Assembly: GCA_017483465.1 (NCBI GenBank)
Contig: JAFUWN010000016.1
Coordinates: 93,385 to 157,384, forward strand
Reading direction: 5' to 3'
Length of the DNA: 64,000 bases
Origin: Oscillospiraceae bacterium
GTDB taxonomy: Bacteria; Bacillota; Clostridia; Oscillospirales; Ruminococcaceae
The number at the start of each line of letters is the position of its first letter. The first letter of the stretch is position 1. Below are positions 52,337 through 61,305 of the stretch, piece after piece. A program made the translations under genes and the position numbers. The notes beneath the pieces are model-generated. The model was not told the origin of the DNA. It was given only the letters and a program-made list of their open reading frames with translations, and did not search any database.

Positions 52337-54440
52337 AGAAGCATTCTCTAAAAATATCAGTGCCTGTATTTTTACCATGCAGGAAGAACCTCTGCAAGTC
52401 AGTTTCGGAGAAGAAAGCATTCTGCATATGATACAGTTTTCTCTGCTTGACGGGGTGATCTTTGTCCCCTATTCGTTCGCAGCCGCCGAGTACGCCAAGG
52501 AAATTGAACGCTTTTTACTGGAAAACTGTACCAAACCGGTTATCCGAATCGGCATTGAGCCGAATCCGTTTGTACAGGTCTGGTATCATGACCGTTCAGA
52601 AATGGCCGAAATTACCCGACACCTGATTCAGCAGCACGGCTGCCGGAATCTGCTGTGTCTGACAGGGCCTGCCGAAAACCCTGTTTCACTCGAAAGACTC
52701 GCCGGATTCCGGGAAGCTCTGACCGAAGCAGGAATTTCTTATCAGGAAGAAAATGCTGTTTACGGCGATTTTTATATTTTCACAGCTCAGCAGCTTGCTC
52801 AGGAATTTGCCGACGGAAAACGGCCTCTGCCGGATGCGGTTGTCTGTGCCAATGATATGATGGCCGTTTCTCTTTGTGATGCACTCCGGAAATATAATAT
52901 TTCTGTTCCGGAAGATATTCTTGTCACCGGCTATGACGGTGTACTGGAATCTGCCCTGCATATGCCGGCTGTGACGACCTATTCTCCGTCATGGGAACAG
53001 CTCGGCAGAAATGCCGTCTGCCAGCTTTATGAACTGATCACCGGAAAAAGCCTTGTCAGCGGAAAGTCCGAAACAGGCCGGCTGCTCTGTCGGGAAAGCT
53101 GCGGCTGTCATAACCTGTCTGCTCTTGCCGATCAGATAGATTTTAACTATCCCCGTCTGGAAGAAAATTATATCGACAGCAGTCTTTCGACAAAATTATT
53201 ATCCTGTACTACGCTGGAAGGCTTTGTCAGAACTATGTATGATCTGAATTTTGTCTTTTTCGATCCGGAATATTATGACAGAGAAGCTTATGCTCTCTGC
53301 CTGTGTGAACACTGGAACGAGGATAAACATCATCCTCATCAGCACGGCGGCTATTCCGAACAAATGCTCCGTATGCATTATGACGGCAGTTATACGGTTT
53401 TTCCTATTTCTGCTATGCTCCCGCCGGATTTTCAGAATTCTGCTGTTCCGACCGCCACTTTCTTTACTTCGATCTATTTTCAGAACCGCTGTTTCGGCTA
53501 TTCCATTCTGCAATATCAGAACATTGCCGACAGTATCAACCCGTATTATCTGCGTTTCTGCCGGGAAATCAGCAACGCTCTGGAATTTCTCCGTGTCCGG
53601 AACATGCTAAAGAGTCTTGCCTATCATGATTATCTCTCTCAGGTGCGTGATACGCTGACAGGTCTGTATAATTTAAATCAGCTGCCGTATCTCTGGAAAG
53701 ATTATCTTTCTGATGTCAGAAACCGGAAAGAATCCTGTTTCTGGATTGCCCTGCATATCGCCGGATTATACCGCATTGCTGAAAACGGCGGAACACTCCA
53801 GAAAGACAAGCTCCTTGTCGCCTTTGCCGAATATCTGCAAAATACTTGCAGCTATCATGAAAAATGTCTCCGTGCCGGAGAAAGCGATTTTTTGATCTTA
53901 GGCTCAGAACCGGCTTCTTCTCAGTATCATAATTTATTAATTCAGAATCTGAGAGATCATTTTGAACAATATCAGCGTTCGCTGAAACAAATTGCCCTGC
54001 CGCTGCAAGCCGCTGTCCTGTCTGATGAGGCCATTCAGATTCTCACGGAACAAACTGTCACATCCGCTGCCGCCGGACTCATGACCGAAGCTCATAACAA
54101 TAAAGCCACTTATTCAGAACAGCTTCATTATAAAGATCTGAAAATCATCCGGAATCAGATCTATCAGAATCCCGAACAGGAATGGTCTGTTTCTCTTTGC
54201 AGTCAGGAACTCAATATCAGCAGTTCTTATTTCTGCAAAATTTATCAGAAAGCTTTCGGTGTCACCTGTGCATATGATATTCGCCGTTCCAAGATGGAAC
54301 ACGGGAAATATCTGCTTCTGCATACGGCCGATACTCTACAGGAAATCTCCAGAAAATGCGGTTATGACTACTCGCATTTTATGAGAACTTTCAAGAAATT
54401 TTTCCAGATGACTCCGACAGAATACCGCCGTGGAAAATAA
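52254..54440 (+). CDS. Hybrid sensor-regulator, paralogue of the 15252 gene
   Basis: 728 residues. Sugar-binding-protein-like sensor (about 5-285; SRIGIIMGKLYKTANRRQL, AVVCANDMMAVSLCD, PEDILVTGYDGV), the same CGCHN cysteine motif as its twin, a GAF-like middle, a GGDEF remnant (RDTLTGLYNLNQL) whose signature is GESDF, and a C-terminal AraC double helix-turn-helix ending KFFQMTPTEYRRG. No LacI helix-turn-helix, but the XRE gene immediately upstream supplies one in trans. GAGGAG lies 5 nt before the ATG. It is divergent from the pectate lyase gene, a natural target. Confidence 0.9.
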   Translation: MTEPSRIGIIMGKLYKTANRRQLTGILEEAFSKNISACIFTMQEEPLQVSFGEESILHMIQFSLLDGVIFVPYSFAAAEYAKEIERFLLENCTKPVIRIGIEPNPFVQVWYHDRSEMAEITRHLIQQHGCRNLLCLTGPAENPVSLERLAGFREALTEAGISYQEENAVYGDFYIFTAQQLAQEFADGKRPLPDAVVCANDMMAVSLCDALRKYNISVPEDILVTGYDGVLESALHMPAVTTYSPSWEQLGRNAVCQLYELITGKSLVSGKSETGRLLCRESCGCHNLSALADQIDFNYPRLEENYIDSSLSTKLLSCTTLEGFVRTMYDLNFVFFDPEYYDREAYALCLCEHWNEDKHHPHQHGGYSEQMLRMHYDGSYTVFPISAMLPPDFQNSAVPTATFFTSIYFQNRCFGYSILQYQNIADSINPYYLRFCREISNALEFLRVRNMLKSLAYHDYLSQVRDTLTGLYNLNQLPYLWKDYLSDVRNRKESCFWIALHIAGLYRIAENGGTLQKDKLLVAFAEYLQNTCSYHEKCLRAGESDFLILGSEPASSQYHNLLIQNLRDHFEQYQRSLKQIALPLQAAVLSDEAIQILTEQTVTSAAAGLMTEAHNNKATYSEQLHYKDLKIIRNQIYQNPEQEWSVSLCSQELNISSSYFCKIYQKAFGVTCAYDIRRSKMEHGKYLLLHTADTLQEISRKCGYDYSHFMRTFKKFFQMTPTEYRRGK

Positions 54441-54443
54441 TTC

Positions 54444-54483
54444 ATGAATATTCTGTGAATTTTATGAACATTCTGTAAAATCT
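54444..54483 (+). repeat. Two tandem 20-bp direct repeats
   Basis: ATGAATATTCTGTGAATTTT and ATGAACATTCTGTAAAATCT, head to tail, right after the regulator stop. The 20-bp period is about two helical turns, as in operators bound cooperatively. Confidence 0.5.
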
Positions 54484-54530
54484 GAAAAAATATGCTAACA
54501 TTTTTCTTTCTGCATTGTTATGTTATATAG

Positions 54531-54560
54531 AAGCAGAATCTTCCCTCAGATCTGCTTTTA
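54531..54560 (+). terminator. Terminator of the hybrid regulator gene
   Basis: AAGCAGA pairs with TCTGCTTTT, a weak stem of six to seven pairs with a 13-nt loop. Confidence 0.45.
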
Positions 54561-54646
54561 CCCTCAAAAATACCATGCAGAAAGGATGGCGATACTTTTA
54601 TTAACCTGCACTCCAGAAAACAGAAATCTCCTATCTCCTTAAATAA

Positions 54647-54690
54647 ATAACCGCCGTATATGCTTCTTCGCAGTACGGCGGTTATTTTTT
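54647..54690. terminator. Strong bidirectional terminator
   Basis: AATAACCGCCGTA pairs with TACGGCGGTTATT and is followed by TTTT. It lies just before the stop of the minus-strand XRE gene. Confidence 0.9.
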
Positions 54691-54704
54691 ATATCTATAC
54701 ATAA

Positions 54705-55043
54705 TTATACCGCCTCTTTTTTCGAGGCGAATTTTTCAATCTCGATATTCACAATATTCTCGAAATCGCAAAGCACTTTATATTTTGCACGTTCCGGGGT
54801 CGATTCGTAAAGTTCCAGAAGTTTCAGCTGTTCTTCATTGAGATTCGTCCGGTATTCTCCGAAAATCAGATAGTCTATCGAAGTATGCAGATAATCAGCA
54901 ATCTGTGCGAGGACTTCACCTTTCGGGAGCATACCTTTTTTCCAGTGTCCGGTACTTCCTGTACTGAGATTCAAATCTTTTAACATTTTAGACACAGACG
55001 TGTTATTTTCTTTACAAACTGTTCTTAATCTCTCATAAAACAT
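54705..55043 (-). CDS. XRE family regulator
   Basis: 112 residues. Helix-turn-helix in the first 60 (YERLRTVCKENNTSVSKML, then STGSTGHWKKG, typical of prophage-type Cro/CI proteins). A charged helical C-terminus follows. GAAAGGGG lies upstream of ATG 55043; the frame extends further but past the promoter. It is divergent from a perfect promoter at 55106-55134 and may repress it. Codon use is A-rich relative to the neighbours. Confidence 0.85.
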   Translation of the reverse strand: MFYERLRTVCKENNTSVSKMLKDLNLSTGSTGHWKKGMLPKGEVLAQIADYLHTSIDYLIFGEYRTNLNEEQLKLLELYESTPERAKYKVLCDFENIVNIEIEKFASKKEAV

Positions 55044-55105
55044 ACAAAAAGCCCCTTTCAGTTTTGTATAAAAAATAGAAAACGCAATTAAATGAGATTT
55101 TACTA

Positions 55106-55134
55106 TTGACAAATCGCAACAAATGAAGTATAAT
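55106..55134 (+). promoter_or_regulatory. Consensus promoter of the secreted-protein gene
   Basis: TTGACA, 17-nt spacer, TATAAT. About 150 nt of AT-rich leader with little coding potential follows before the gene. The XRE gene starts about 60 nt away on the other strand. Confidence 0.88.
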
Positions 55135-55285
55135 GATAGTAGAGAATAACATACAAGTTAGACAAAAAGCCTAATACTTTATTATAACATCTTTCAGAAC
55201 TTTTTTCAAGTGTAATAATAAAAAATTGCTTTTAAATACTTAAGTTATTTTCTAACAATTTATATATTAAAAAGGGGGACTTTCC

Positions 55286-55810
55286 ATGAGTACACTGAAA
55301 ACAAATTTAAAAAAAGGAACGTGCACCATCCTTGCTGCAATTACACTTACTGCTGGTGTTGCTTTCCCATCCCACACCAATCAGAAAAACATCAATGAAC
55401 CATTTGCTTTTGTGCAAACAATTGAAGCAAATGCTGCTTCTAAACAGGTAGTCAGAGGTAATTTTAATTACAATACTAATTGGACTGGCTACACTACCGT
55501 TTATGCTTACTCTTACAAAAGCTGGGGAAAAACAAAATATAAAAGCCCAAAATTAAAATTCTGTGCTTTCGATTATCGGGGGCGTATCAAGGACGGAAGG
55601 TTCACAGTTGAAGTTACTACACCAGAAAACAGAAATTTCAGAGTAACTAAAAATATTAAAGGAAGCAGTTACTGGACTCTCAATTATGGTTACAGCAAAT
55701 ATTGTGTTCGACTTAAAAGAAACTATAATACTTGGGTTGCATATGATGTCAACACTTCAAATACTCGTTACTGGAGTATTGATGCAACCTCTAACTGCTG
55801 GTTCTATTAA
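55286..55810 (+). CDS. Secreted protein of unknown function, atypical composition
   Basis: 174 residues. The N-terminus is a signal peptide (LKKGTCTILAAITLTAGVAF, cleavage probably near EANAAS). The mature part of about 120 residues is rich in Tyr, Trp, Lys and Asn, beta-type, with Cys at three points, ending DATSNCWFY. I do not recognise a family; small secreted peptides or bacteriocin-like proteins can look like this. Codon choice (CCA, ACA, CAA) differs from the neighbouring genes. AAAGGGGG precedes the ATG. Likely acquired together with the adjacent XRE gene. Confidence 0.8.
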   Translation: MSTLKTNLKKGTCTILAAITLTAGVAFPSHTNQKNINEPFAFVQTIEANAASKQVVRGNFNYNTNWTGYTTVYAYSYKSWGKTKYKSPKLKFCAFDYRGRIKDGRFTVEVTTPENRNFRVTKNIKGSSYWTLNYGYSKYCVRLKRNYNTWVAYDVNTSNTRYWSIDATSNCWFY

Positions 55811-55834
55811 TCCTCTTTAAATTATAATAATATA

Positions 55835-55872
55835 CCCCTGTGCATTTTAGTTATGCATAGGGGCTTTTATTT
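55835..55872 (+). terminator. Terminator of the secreted-protein gene
   Basis: CCCCTGTGCAT pairs with ATGCATAGGGG, followed by TTTTATTTTG. Confidence 0.88.
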
Positions 55873-55897
55873 TGATACAACTAACAAAATAAAAAGC

Positions 55898-55921
55898 ATT
55901 CCGGAGCCGAAACTCCGGAAT
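55898..55921 (-). terminator. Terminator of the xylanase/esterase gene
   Basis: ATTCCGGAG-tttcgg-CTCCGGAAT on the minus strand, then GCTTTTTATTTTG. Confidence 0.92.
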
Positions 55922-55962
55922 ACTTTTTCAGAAAGGTTTTTATGTTCTAATTATATCATGCA

Positions 55963-58080
55963 TTACCAGATATTGTTATAGACTGTTCCGTTATACATCA
56001 CTTTATCATTTGCCTTGAACATTTCGGAAACAGTCACGATCTGCCAGCCCTGCGATTTCATATAGGGTGCGAGATATTCCATCGCCTGAGCAGTCGTTTC
56101 ATAATTTTCATGCACTAACACAACCTGTCCGTTGAGCGTGCCGTTATTCATTGCGGTTACAATCGTATTGATAATATCATCTTTGGAAGCACCTTCCCAG
56201 TCCATCGAGTACACACCGCAGTTGATCAGCGGTACACCTGCAACCTGCTTGAATGTATCATTTACAGAGAGGAACGGCGGACGGATTAAAAATTCTTCCT
56301 GTCCGGTGATGGCAGTCAGAGCAGAGGCACATTTATTGATTTCCTCTTTCATCTGATCAGCAGAAAGCTTTGTCATATCCGGATGTGACCATGTATGATT
56401 GGCAATTTCAAAGCCGAGTTCCTGAGCACGTTTGATTTCCGCTTCATTTCCGGCAATACGCTCGCCCCAGTAGAAGAAAGTCGCATGGAAGCCATTTTCA
56501 GCAAGAGCATTCTGAATTCTGGTCGGACAGTCACTGCCTGCGATCGGGCCGTCATCAAAAGCGATTGCAACCATAGGCTTAGACTTGTCAATCCAGGAAA
56601 TATCAGCCTGATTATACCATTGCCCCTCGACACGTTCTTCTTTTGTTTCTACAGGGTCAGTTGTAACAGGTGTTACGGGTTCAGAAACGGGCTTGAGTAA
56701 CTGCTGTTTGAGCAGAACCAGATCATAGATATTAACATTGCCGTCATCATTCATATCAGAGTTGATAAAATTTTCCTGTAAGAATGACAATCTGCCCAGC
56801 AGATATTTATGCATAGCGATCAGATCAGCGACATTGACAGAGCCATCACTGTTGACATCGCCTTTTTTACTGCCGGAAGAAGAAGTATTTCCGGAAGCAC
56901 TAATTTTCGTACCATCCGGAGCGATCACAGCTTCATCAATATAGAAATCTGTCGTACTGTCGGCAGTTTCGACATAGAGCAGAAGATTGCTTGCACCGGC
57001 CGGAATTTCAAAGCCTGTATTGGCGAGCTGAACCCATTCACCGGATTTTCCTGTTGCAGAAGCGATATTATCATAATGTTCTTCGCCGTCAGAGCCTTTA
57101 TACTGAAGCGTCAGCTTGAAATCTTCAGAAGCCGTTTGATTCTGCATAGCCATGACACTGAAGCTGTAAGAATTTCCGGGGATAAAATCACTGGTACTGA
57201 GACTATAGGAAGTACCATTCCAGGAATCTGTTCTGCCGGTAACGGAGAGAATCCCATCAGAAGCCGAAACACTGGCATCGCCACGGCCTGACCAGCCGTT
57301 CTTGCCGGATTCAAAATCAGAATGCAGATAATAGCCGTCTGCATCCGGTTCTTTTTCGGTAACAGGCTGCGTTTCGGGAATATCACCGCCGACTGTCATT
57401 TCATTTTTGAGTACAGTCGCAGAACCGGCACTCTGATACCCCTCAATATTCAGAGCAGCTTCATAGAGCTTTCCGGCCGGAAGTCCTTTTTCTTCCCATG
57501 CAGCGAAATGCGAAGCGACATTGATAACACCCTCTGTCCGCTTATCTTTGCGGACACTCCAATACTGATCAAAAGTCGTATTCCCTACAATAGACGGCTG
57601 ATCGACACGGACAGTTTTATAAATATCATAGACTGCACCGTCAATGGTAGCTTCACCGAGATAGCCCTCATCTCCGGGCGGTCTCCAGCTGCCCCAGCTG
57701 TCTACGATATAATATTCAACCAGAGGTTCTTTTGTCCAGCCGTATACACACATATAAGAATTTCCGTCAGGATGATAATCCACATTATAATCAAATGCAA
57801 TATTCCCGATTTCTTTATATGTCTGTGTGCAGTCGAATTTCTTTCCGGTACGGAACAGACAGTTATTAATATTACTCCATTCACAGCTGAAAGTTCCGTT
57901 TCCGGTCAGTTCCATTTTGGTATTGCCGGTATCTTTCCAGAGTTCGTAGTTATAGCCGTCTTCAATGCCTGTATCACAGTCATAGAGGACAGTAGCCGCA
58001 CTGACATAACTGATCGGCATAGCCGCAGTCAGCATAGCCGCAGAAAGAATACCGCCTGCAATTTTATGTGCTGTAATCAC
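55963..58080 (-). CDS. Secreted cellulosomal xylanase/acetylesterase: GH11-CBM22-dockerin-CE4
   Basis: 705 residues. Domains in order: signal peptide (1 to about 28, ISYVSA); GH11 xylanase (about 30-235) with the nucleophile Glu in [12 protein letters not shown] and the acid Glu in [12 protein letters not shown]22 (about 252-395); type I dockerin (about 404-465) with [12 protein letters not shown] and [12 protein letters not shown]; linker; CE4 polysaccharide deacetylase (about 500-690) with the metal motif FDDGP and HTWSH. This order is known from R. flavefaciens XynB. I chose the GTG at 58080, with AAAGGGGG 8 nt upstream; ATG codons further upstream fall within the promoter. Degrades and deacetylates xylan. 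Confidence 0.96.
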   Translation of the reverse strand: MITAHKIAGGILSAAMLTAAMPISYVSAATVLYDCDTGIEDGYNYELWKDTGNTKMELTGNGTFSCEWSNINNCLFRTGKKFDCTQTYKEIGNIAFDYNVDYHPDGNSYMCVYGWTKEPLVEYYIVDSWGSWRPPGDEGYLGEATIDGAVYDIYKTVRVDQPSIVGNTTFDQYWSVRKDKRTEGVINVASHFAAWEEKGLPAGKLYEAALNIEGYQSAGSATVLKNEMTVGGDIPETQPVTEKEPDADGYYLHSDFESGKNGWSGRGDASVSASDGILSVTGRTDSWNGTSYSLSTSDFIPGNSYSFSVMAMQNQTASEDFKLTLQYKGSDGEEHYDNIASATGKSGEWVQLANTGFEIPAGASNLLLYVETADSTTDFYIDEAVIAPDGTKISASGNTSSSGSKKGDVNSDGSVNVADLIAMHKYLLGRLSFLQENFINSDMNDDGNVNIYDLVLLKQQLLKPVSEPVTPVTTDPVETKEERVEGQWYNQADISWIDKSKPMVAIAFDDGPIAGSDCPTRIQNALAENGFHATFFYWGERIAGNEAEIKRAQELGFEIANHTWSHPDMTKLSADQMKEEINKCASALTAITGQEEFLIRPPFLSVNDTFKQVAGVPLINCGVYSMDWEGASKDDIINTIVTAMNNGTLNGQVVLVHENYETTAQAMEYLAPYMKSQGWQIVTVSEMFKANDKVMYNGTVYNNIW

Positions 58081-58115
58081 ACATGTTACCCCCTTTAGTA
58101 GTTTTTTACAGTTAT

Positions 58116-58144
58116 ATTTTACCATGTTAAACGTTTTCGAGCAA
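58116..58144 (-). promoter_or_regulatory. Promoter of the xylanase gene with an internal palindrome
   Basis: TTGCTC, 17-nt spacer, TAAAAT on the minus strand. The spacer carries the palindrome AAACGTTT (58129-58136), in a GTTAAACGTTTTC context that resembles LacI/CcpA-type operators, though not the exact cre spacing. Confidence 0.65.
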
Positions 58145-58223
58145 CCCACAAAATGCAGATTCGGTGGACAAAATGAAGTTTTTGTCTGCTCTGACAGATT
58201 TCTGTTTTTTCACAGAATTTTCA

Positions 58224-58252
58224 TTGACATGTATTATAATTTCAAGTATAAT
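58224..58252 (+). promoter_or_regulatory. Promoter of the acetylesterase gene
   Basis: TTGACA, 17-nt spacer, TATAAT. About 75 nt separate its -35 from that of the divergent xylanase promoter. Confidence 0.88.
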
Positions 58253-58289
58253 AAAAAATAGATATTATTTCCGGAAAGGATGAGAAATT

Positions 58290-59789
58290 ATGTTACAAAC
58301 TGCTCCTGTTTTTACAGATCATACTGTTCTCCAGAGAGAAAAGCCTGTCCATATCTGGGGAACATGCTCTGAAGAACATAAAATCATTACCGTCAGTCTG
58401 AACGGCTGTTCTGTTCAGACAAAACCCCGAAACCAGAAATGGCATGTCCTGCTTCCGCCTATGCCGGCCGGAGGAGCATATATCTTAAAAATCTCCGGTC
58501 AGAACGAGGAAATTATGTTATCCGATATTATGATTGGTGAAGTCTGGCTCTGCGGCGGTCAGTCTAATATGGAAATGGCTTTAATCAATTCTGATCAGCC
58601 GGATTCTGCACTTGCTTCCTGTGAACAAGCAAATGTCAGATTATACCATGTCTGCAAACGAGGATATTTCGATGAAGAATTTTTCAAAGAAGAAGAAGCT
58701 TCTGTCTGGCAGATTCCTGATCGGGAACATTGTGCGAACTGGACAGCCATCGGCTATTATTTCGGCCGTCTGCTTGCCGAAAAAACAGGTGTGACTGTTG
58801 GTCTGATCGAATGCAATTACGGCGGTACTTCTGCAAGTGCATGGATCAGCCGTGAAATGCTCGAATCGACAGAAACCGGAAAAACTTATCTTCAGGATTA
58901 TCAGAACGGCATGGCCGGTTTGTCTGATGATGAAGCAAATCAGGCCTATCTGGATTACTGTGAATATCAGCAGAACTGGGAGAAAAAATCTGCGGAATGC
59001 TATCAGAAAAATCCGGAAATTTCCTGGGAAGAAGTACTTGAAATCTGCGGAGAAAACCGCTATCCGGGGCCGTCCGCACCGATTAACCCGCTCCGTCCGC
59101 ATGGGCTGTATGATACGATGATCACCAGAATCATTCCGTATACAATGCGAGGTGTATTGTATTATCAGGGTGAATCTGACGATCACAGGCCGGAGGGCTA
59201 TGAAATTTTATTATCCTGTTTCATCCGGCAGTGGAGAAAAGATTTTCAGGATGAAACTCTGCCGTTCTTACTGGTACAGCTTCCGATACACGGCTATCCG
59301 GATACCAAAGACGGTCAGAACTGGTGTATCATCCGGCAGGCTCAGGAGCATATTTACAGAAATATCAGAAATACCGGACTTGCCGTGATTCTTGACTGCG
59401 GAGAATTTAATGAAATTCATCCTAAGAATAAACGCATTCCGGCAGAGCGATTATATTTACAGGCTCTGAAAGAAGTCTATCATTTACAGGATGAGAATAC
59501 GACTGCTCCCCTGTTCCGGAGAGCCTATCCGGAAAAAAATGCTGTCCGTGTCGAATTTGATCATATCTATAACGGCTTAGAATTAAGAAAGCAATCCGGA
59601 TTTGAACTCTGTGACAGTTCCGGAGAATGGCACCCGGCAGAAGCTGAAATTATCAATCATGATATTTTAATTAAAAATTCTGATATTACTCTTCCGACAG
59701 GTGTCAGATATGCATGGTATAATTACGGTGATGTGACTCTGTTCGAGAAAAACGGCCTTCCTGTATCGCCTTTTCAGGAGTATCTATGA
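58290..59789 (+). CDS. Cytoplasmic sialate O-acetylesterase-like carbohydrate esterase
   Basis: 499 residues, SGNH-hydrolase fold. Ser nucleophile in LCGGQSNMEM (about residue 93), then YYQGESD and the Asp/His region FNEIHPKNK. The N-terminus (APVFTDHTVLQREKPVHIWG) is the beta-domain typical of SASA esterases. No signal peptide, so it should deacetylate imported oligosaccharides, matching the divergent secreted xylanase/CE4 gene. GAAAGGATG precedes the ATG. It overlaps the next gene as ATGA. Confidence 0.93.
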   Translation: MLQTAPVFTDHTVLQREKPVHIWGTCSEEHKIITVSLNGCSVQTKPRNQKWHVLLPPMPAGGAYILKISGQNEEIMLSDIMIGEVWLCGGQSNMEMALINSDQPDSALASCEQANVRLYHVCKRGYFDEEFFKEEEASVWQIPDREHCANWTAIGYYFGRLLAEKTGVTVGLIECNYGGTSASAWISREMLESTETGKTYLQDYQNGMAGLSDDEANQAYLDYCEYQQNWEKKSAECYQKNPEISWEEVLEICGENRYPGPSAPINPLRPHGLYDTMITRIIPYTMRGVLYYQGESDDHRPEGYEILLSCFIRQWRKDFQDETLPFLLVQLPIHGYPDTKDGQNWCIIRQAQEHIYRNIRNTGLAVILDCGEFNEIHPKNKRIPAERLYLQALKEVYHLQDENTTAPLFRRAYPEKNAVRVEFDHIYNGLELRKQSGFELCDSSGEWHPAEAEIINHDILIKNSDITLPTGVRYAWYNYGDVTLFEKNGLPVSPFQEYL

Positions 59790-60190
59790 AAAATTATTCT
59801 GTGATATTAAGAAATATAAATTCAGATACAGAGCTTTCTTCTGTAGTCTATGCAGATGAAGCCGAAACTTCCGAACAGATCATTTTAAAAATTATGATAA
59901 ATCATAATTACATTTTATCGAAAAGCGAACAGTATCTGACAGCTTATCAGCAATTACGGGATCAGTTATTAAATCTCGGCTATGGACTGGAATGCAAAGG
60001 CTCTCTTCTGAATGCGGATCAGTCTGCAATGATGGCTTATATTCCAAAGATTTATCTTGTCAAAACAGAAAAACAGGCTCGGCTTGAAGATATTACAAAT
60101 CTCTGGGACTATCATGAGCTGCATTATTTTCCTGATTCTGCTGAGCAAAATGCCTTTATTCGGGAATGGCAGAAATCTCTGAAAAAATAA
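59786..60190 (+). CDS. Hypothetical protein coupled to the esterase
   Basis: 134 residues, soluble, no recognised motif. The start overlaps the esterase stop by 4 nt and a CAGGAG lies 8 nt upstream, so it is certainly co-expressed. The sequence alternates charged and hydrophobic residues, with a short LEDITNLWDYHELHYF stretch near residue 100. Function unknown; association with acetylxylan use is inferred from position only. Confidence 0.78.
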   Translation: MKNYSVILRNINSDTELSSVVYADEAETSEQIILKIMINHNYILSKSEQYLTAYQQLRDQLLNLGYGLECKGSLLNADQSAMMAYIPKIYLVKTEKQARLEDITNLWDYHELHYFPDSAEQNAFIREWQKSLKK

Positions 60191-60193
60191 CAT

Positions 60194-60221
60194 CAGGAGC
60201 ATAGTAAACACTATACTCCTG
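60194..60221. terminator. Hairpin between convergent genes
   Basis: CAGGAG-cATAGT-aaac-ACTATa-CTCCTG. It overlaps the stop region of the convergent PPTase gene and lacks a good T-run on the plus strand. Confidence 0.5.
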
Positions 60222-60792
60222 AATGCAGAATGCATATGCTGATTTCATAATTTTCATACTGAATATGACAGAACCCGGCATTTTCCTGACTGCAAATGAT
60301 GTCGTCATTTCTGAACTGAAAATTGACTTTCTGCATTGGAAAGCCAATGCCTCTGCCGATCGCTTTGACATAAGATTCTTTCAGTGTCCAGATTCTTGTG
60401 AAAAGCCTGTCTGCTTCCGGAGAGGCTTCCAACAGCTTTTGTTCTTCGGATGAAAATACCCTCCGGACGACTGCCGGCCGGAGTTTCCTGAGAGCCTCGC
60501 AGTCAACGCCGCATTCCTGCTCGGAAAGCAGACAGACAGCTAAACCATCACAATGACTCAGATTAAAATACAAATCCGGATAGTTTTTAAAATACGGCTT
60601 TTCATATTCATGATAATCCAGAATCAGATTTTCTTCTGCTATTATCATATTTTTAGATTCTGCATATTCCTGCACAGCGGATTTCAATAATCCGTGTGCG
60701 GTTTCATGTTCGGCATTCCGGCTGCTGTCCGGCACGGGACAGACATATAAAGAGCCGAACTGCTCCGGTATTTTGATTTTTTTGATATTCAT
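60211..60792 (-). CDS. 4'-phosphopantetheinyl transferase, Sfp-type
   Basis: Attaches the phosphopantetheine arm of CoA to acyl or peptidyl carrier proteins. 193 residues. Motifs FNLSHCDG (about 75), GVDCE (about 95) and FTRIWTLKESYVKAIGRG (about 130-147) carry the magnesium-binding Asp and Glu and the CoA-binding Lys. No carrier-protein cluster lies nearby. It follows the DtxR-type gene after 2 nt, so metal-responsive control of this enzyme is implied. Confidence 0.93.
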   Translation of the reverse strand: MNIKKIKIPEQFGSLYVCPVPDSSRNAEHETAHGLLKSAVQEYAESKNMIIAEENLILDYHEYEKPYFKNYPDLYFNLSHCDGLAVCLLSEQECGVDCEALRKLRPAVVRRVFSSEEQKLLEASPEADRLFTRIWTLKESYVKAIGRGIGFPMQKVNFQFRNDDIICSQENAGFCHIQYENYEISICILHSGV

Positions 60793-60794
60793 GC

Positions 60795-61181
60795 TTATAA
60801 CCTCGTTTTATAGCCTTTCTCTGTCATATACGCACGGAGTCTTAAAAAAGTCTCTTCACTGATGACATGTTCAATCCGACAGGCATCTTTTTCGGCTGTG
60901 ATTTCATTCACACCGAGTTCATCTTTAAAGAAATCAGTCAGAAGTGTATGACGGCTGTAGACTTCAGTCGCTTTCTGATGACCTGCCTTTGTCAGTTTGA
61001 TCTGACCATCCTCGCCCATGGTAATCAGCCCGGCTTCTCTGAGCAGTTTCATGGCACGGCTGATACTGGCTTTGGAATAGTTCAGTTCTGTGGCAATATC
61101 AATCGAACGGAGGAAGTCTTTTTTCTTGCTGAGAAGATAAATCGTTTCGAGATAATCTTCTCCGGATTCGTGTAACGGCAT
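60795..61181 (-). CDS. DtxR/MntR family metal-dependent regulator
   Basis: 128 residues. N-terminal winged helix (HESGEDYLETIYLLS, SIDIATELNYSKASISRAMKLL) and the dimer/metal region with the CRIEH motif (Cys, Glu, His ligands) near residue 100. No C-terminal SH3 domain, as in MntR-size members. ATG 61181 has AAAGGAG 8 nt upstream; an in-frame start 20 codons earlier would begin inside the leader. First gene of an operon with the PPTase; divergent from an ABC exporter. Confidence 0.93.
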   Translation of the reverse strand: MPLHESGEDYLETIYLLSKKKDFLRSIDIATELNYSKASISRAMKLLREAGLITMGEDGQIKLTKAGHQKATEVYSRHTLLTDFFKDELGVNEITAEKDACRIEHVISEETFLRLRAYMTEKGYKTRL

Positions 61182-61231
61182 ATAACATGCTCCTTTCTTA
61201 AATGTAAAAAAATACATATGATGATATTTAT

Positions 61232-61260
61232 ATTTTATCACATGTGCTAAAAAAAATCAA
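61232..61260 (-). promoter_or_regulatory. Promoter of the DtxR-type operon with internal palindrome
   Basis: TTGATT, 17-nt spacer, TAAAAT on the minus strand. The perfect palindrome CACATGTG (61239-61246) lies between the boxes, so autoregulation is plausible. Confidence 0.7.
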
Positions 61261-61305
61261 CTGTAAATCCATATTTATTTTAAAAATTTCCAAGGAGGGA
61301 TTTTT

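Noticed and set aside
54591-54640. 18-codon frame before the strong terminator at 54647
   Set aside because: The purine-rich sequence touches the ATG, leaving no ribosome-site spacing, and the product has no notable feature.
58126-58138. CcpA cre site in the xylanase promoter
   Set aside because: The spacing between TG and CG is one base too long for the cre consensus, so I report only a LacI-like palindrome.
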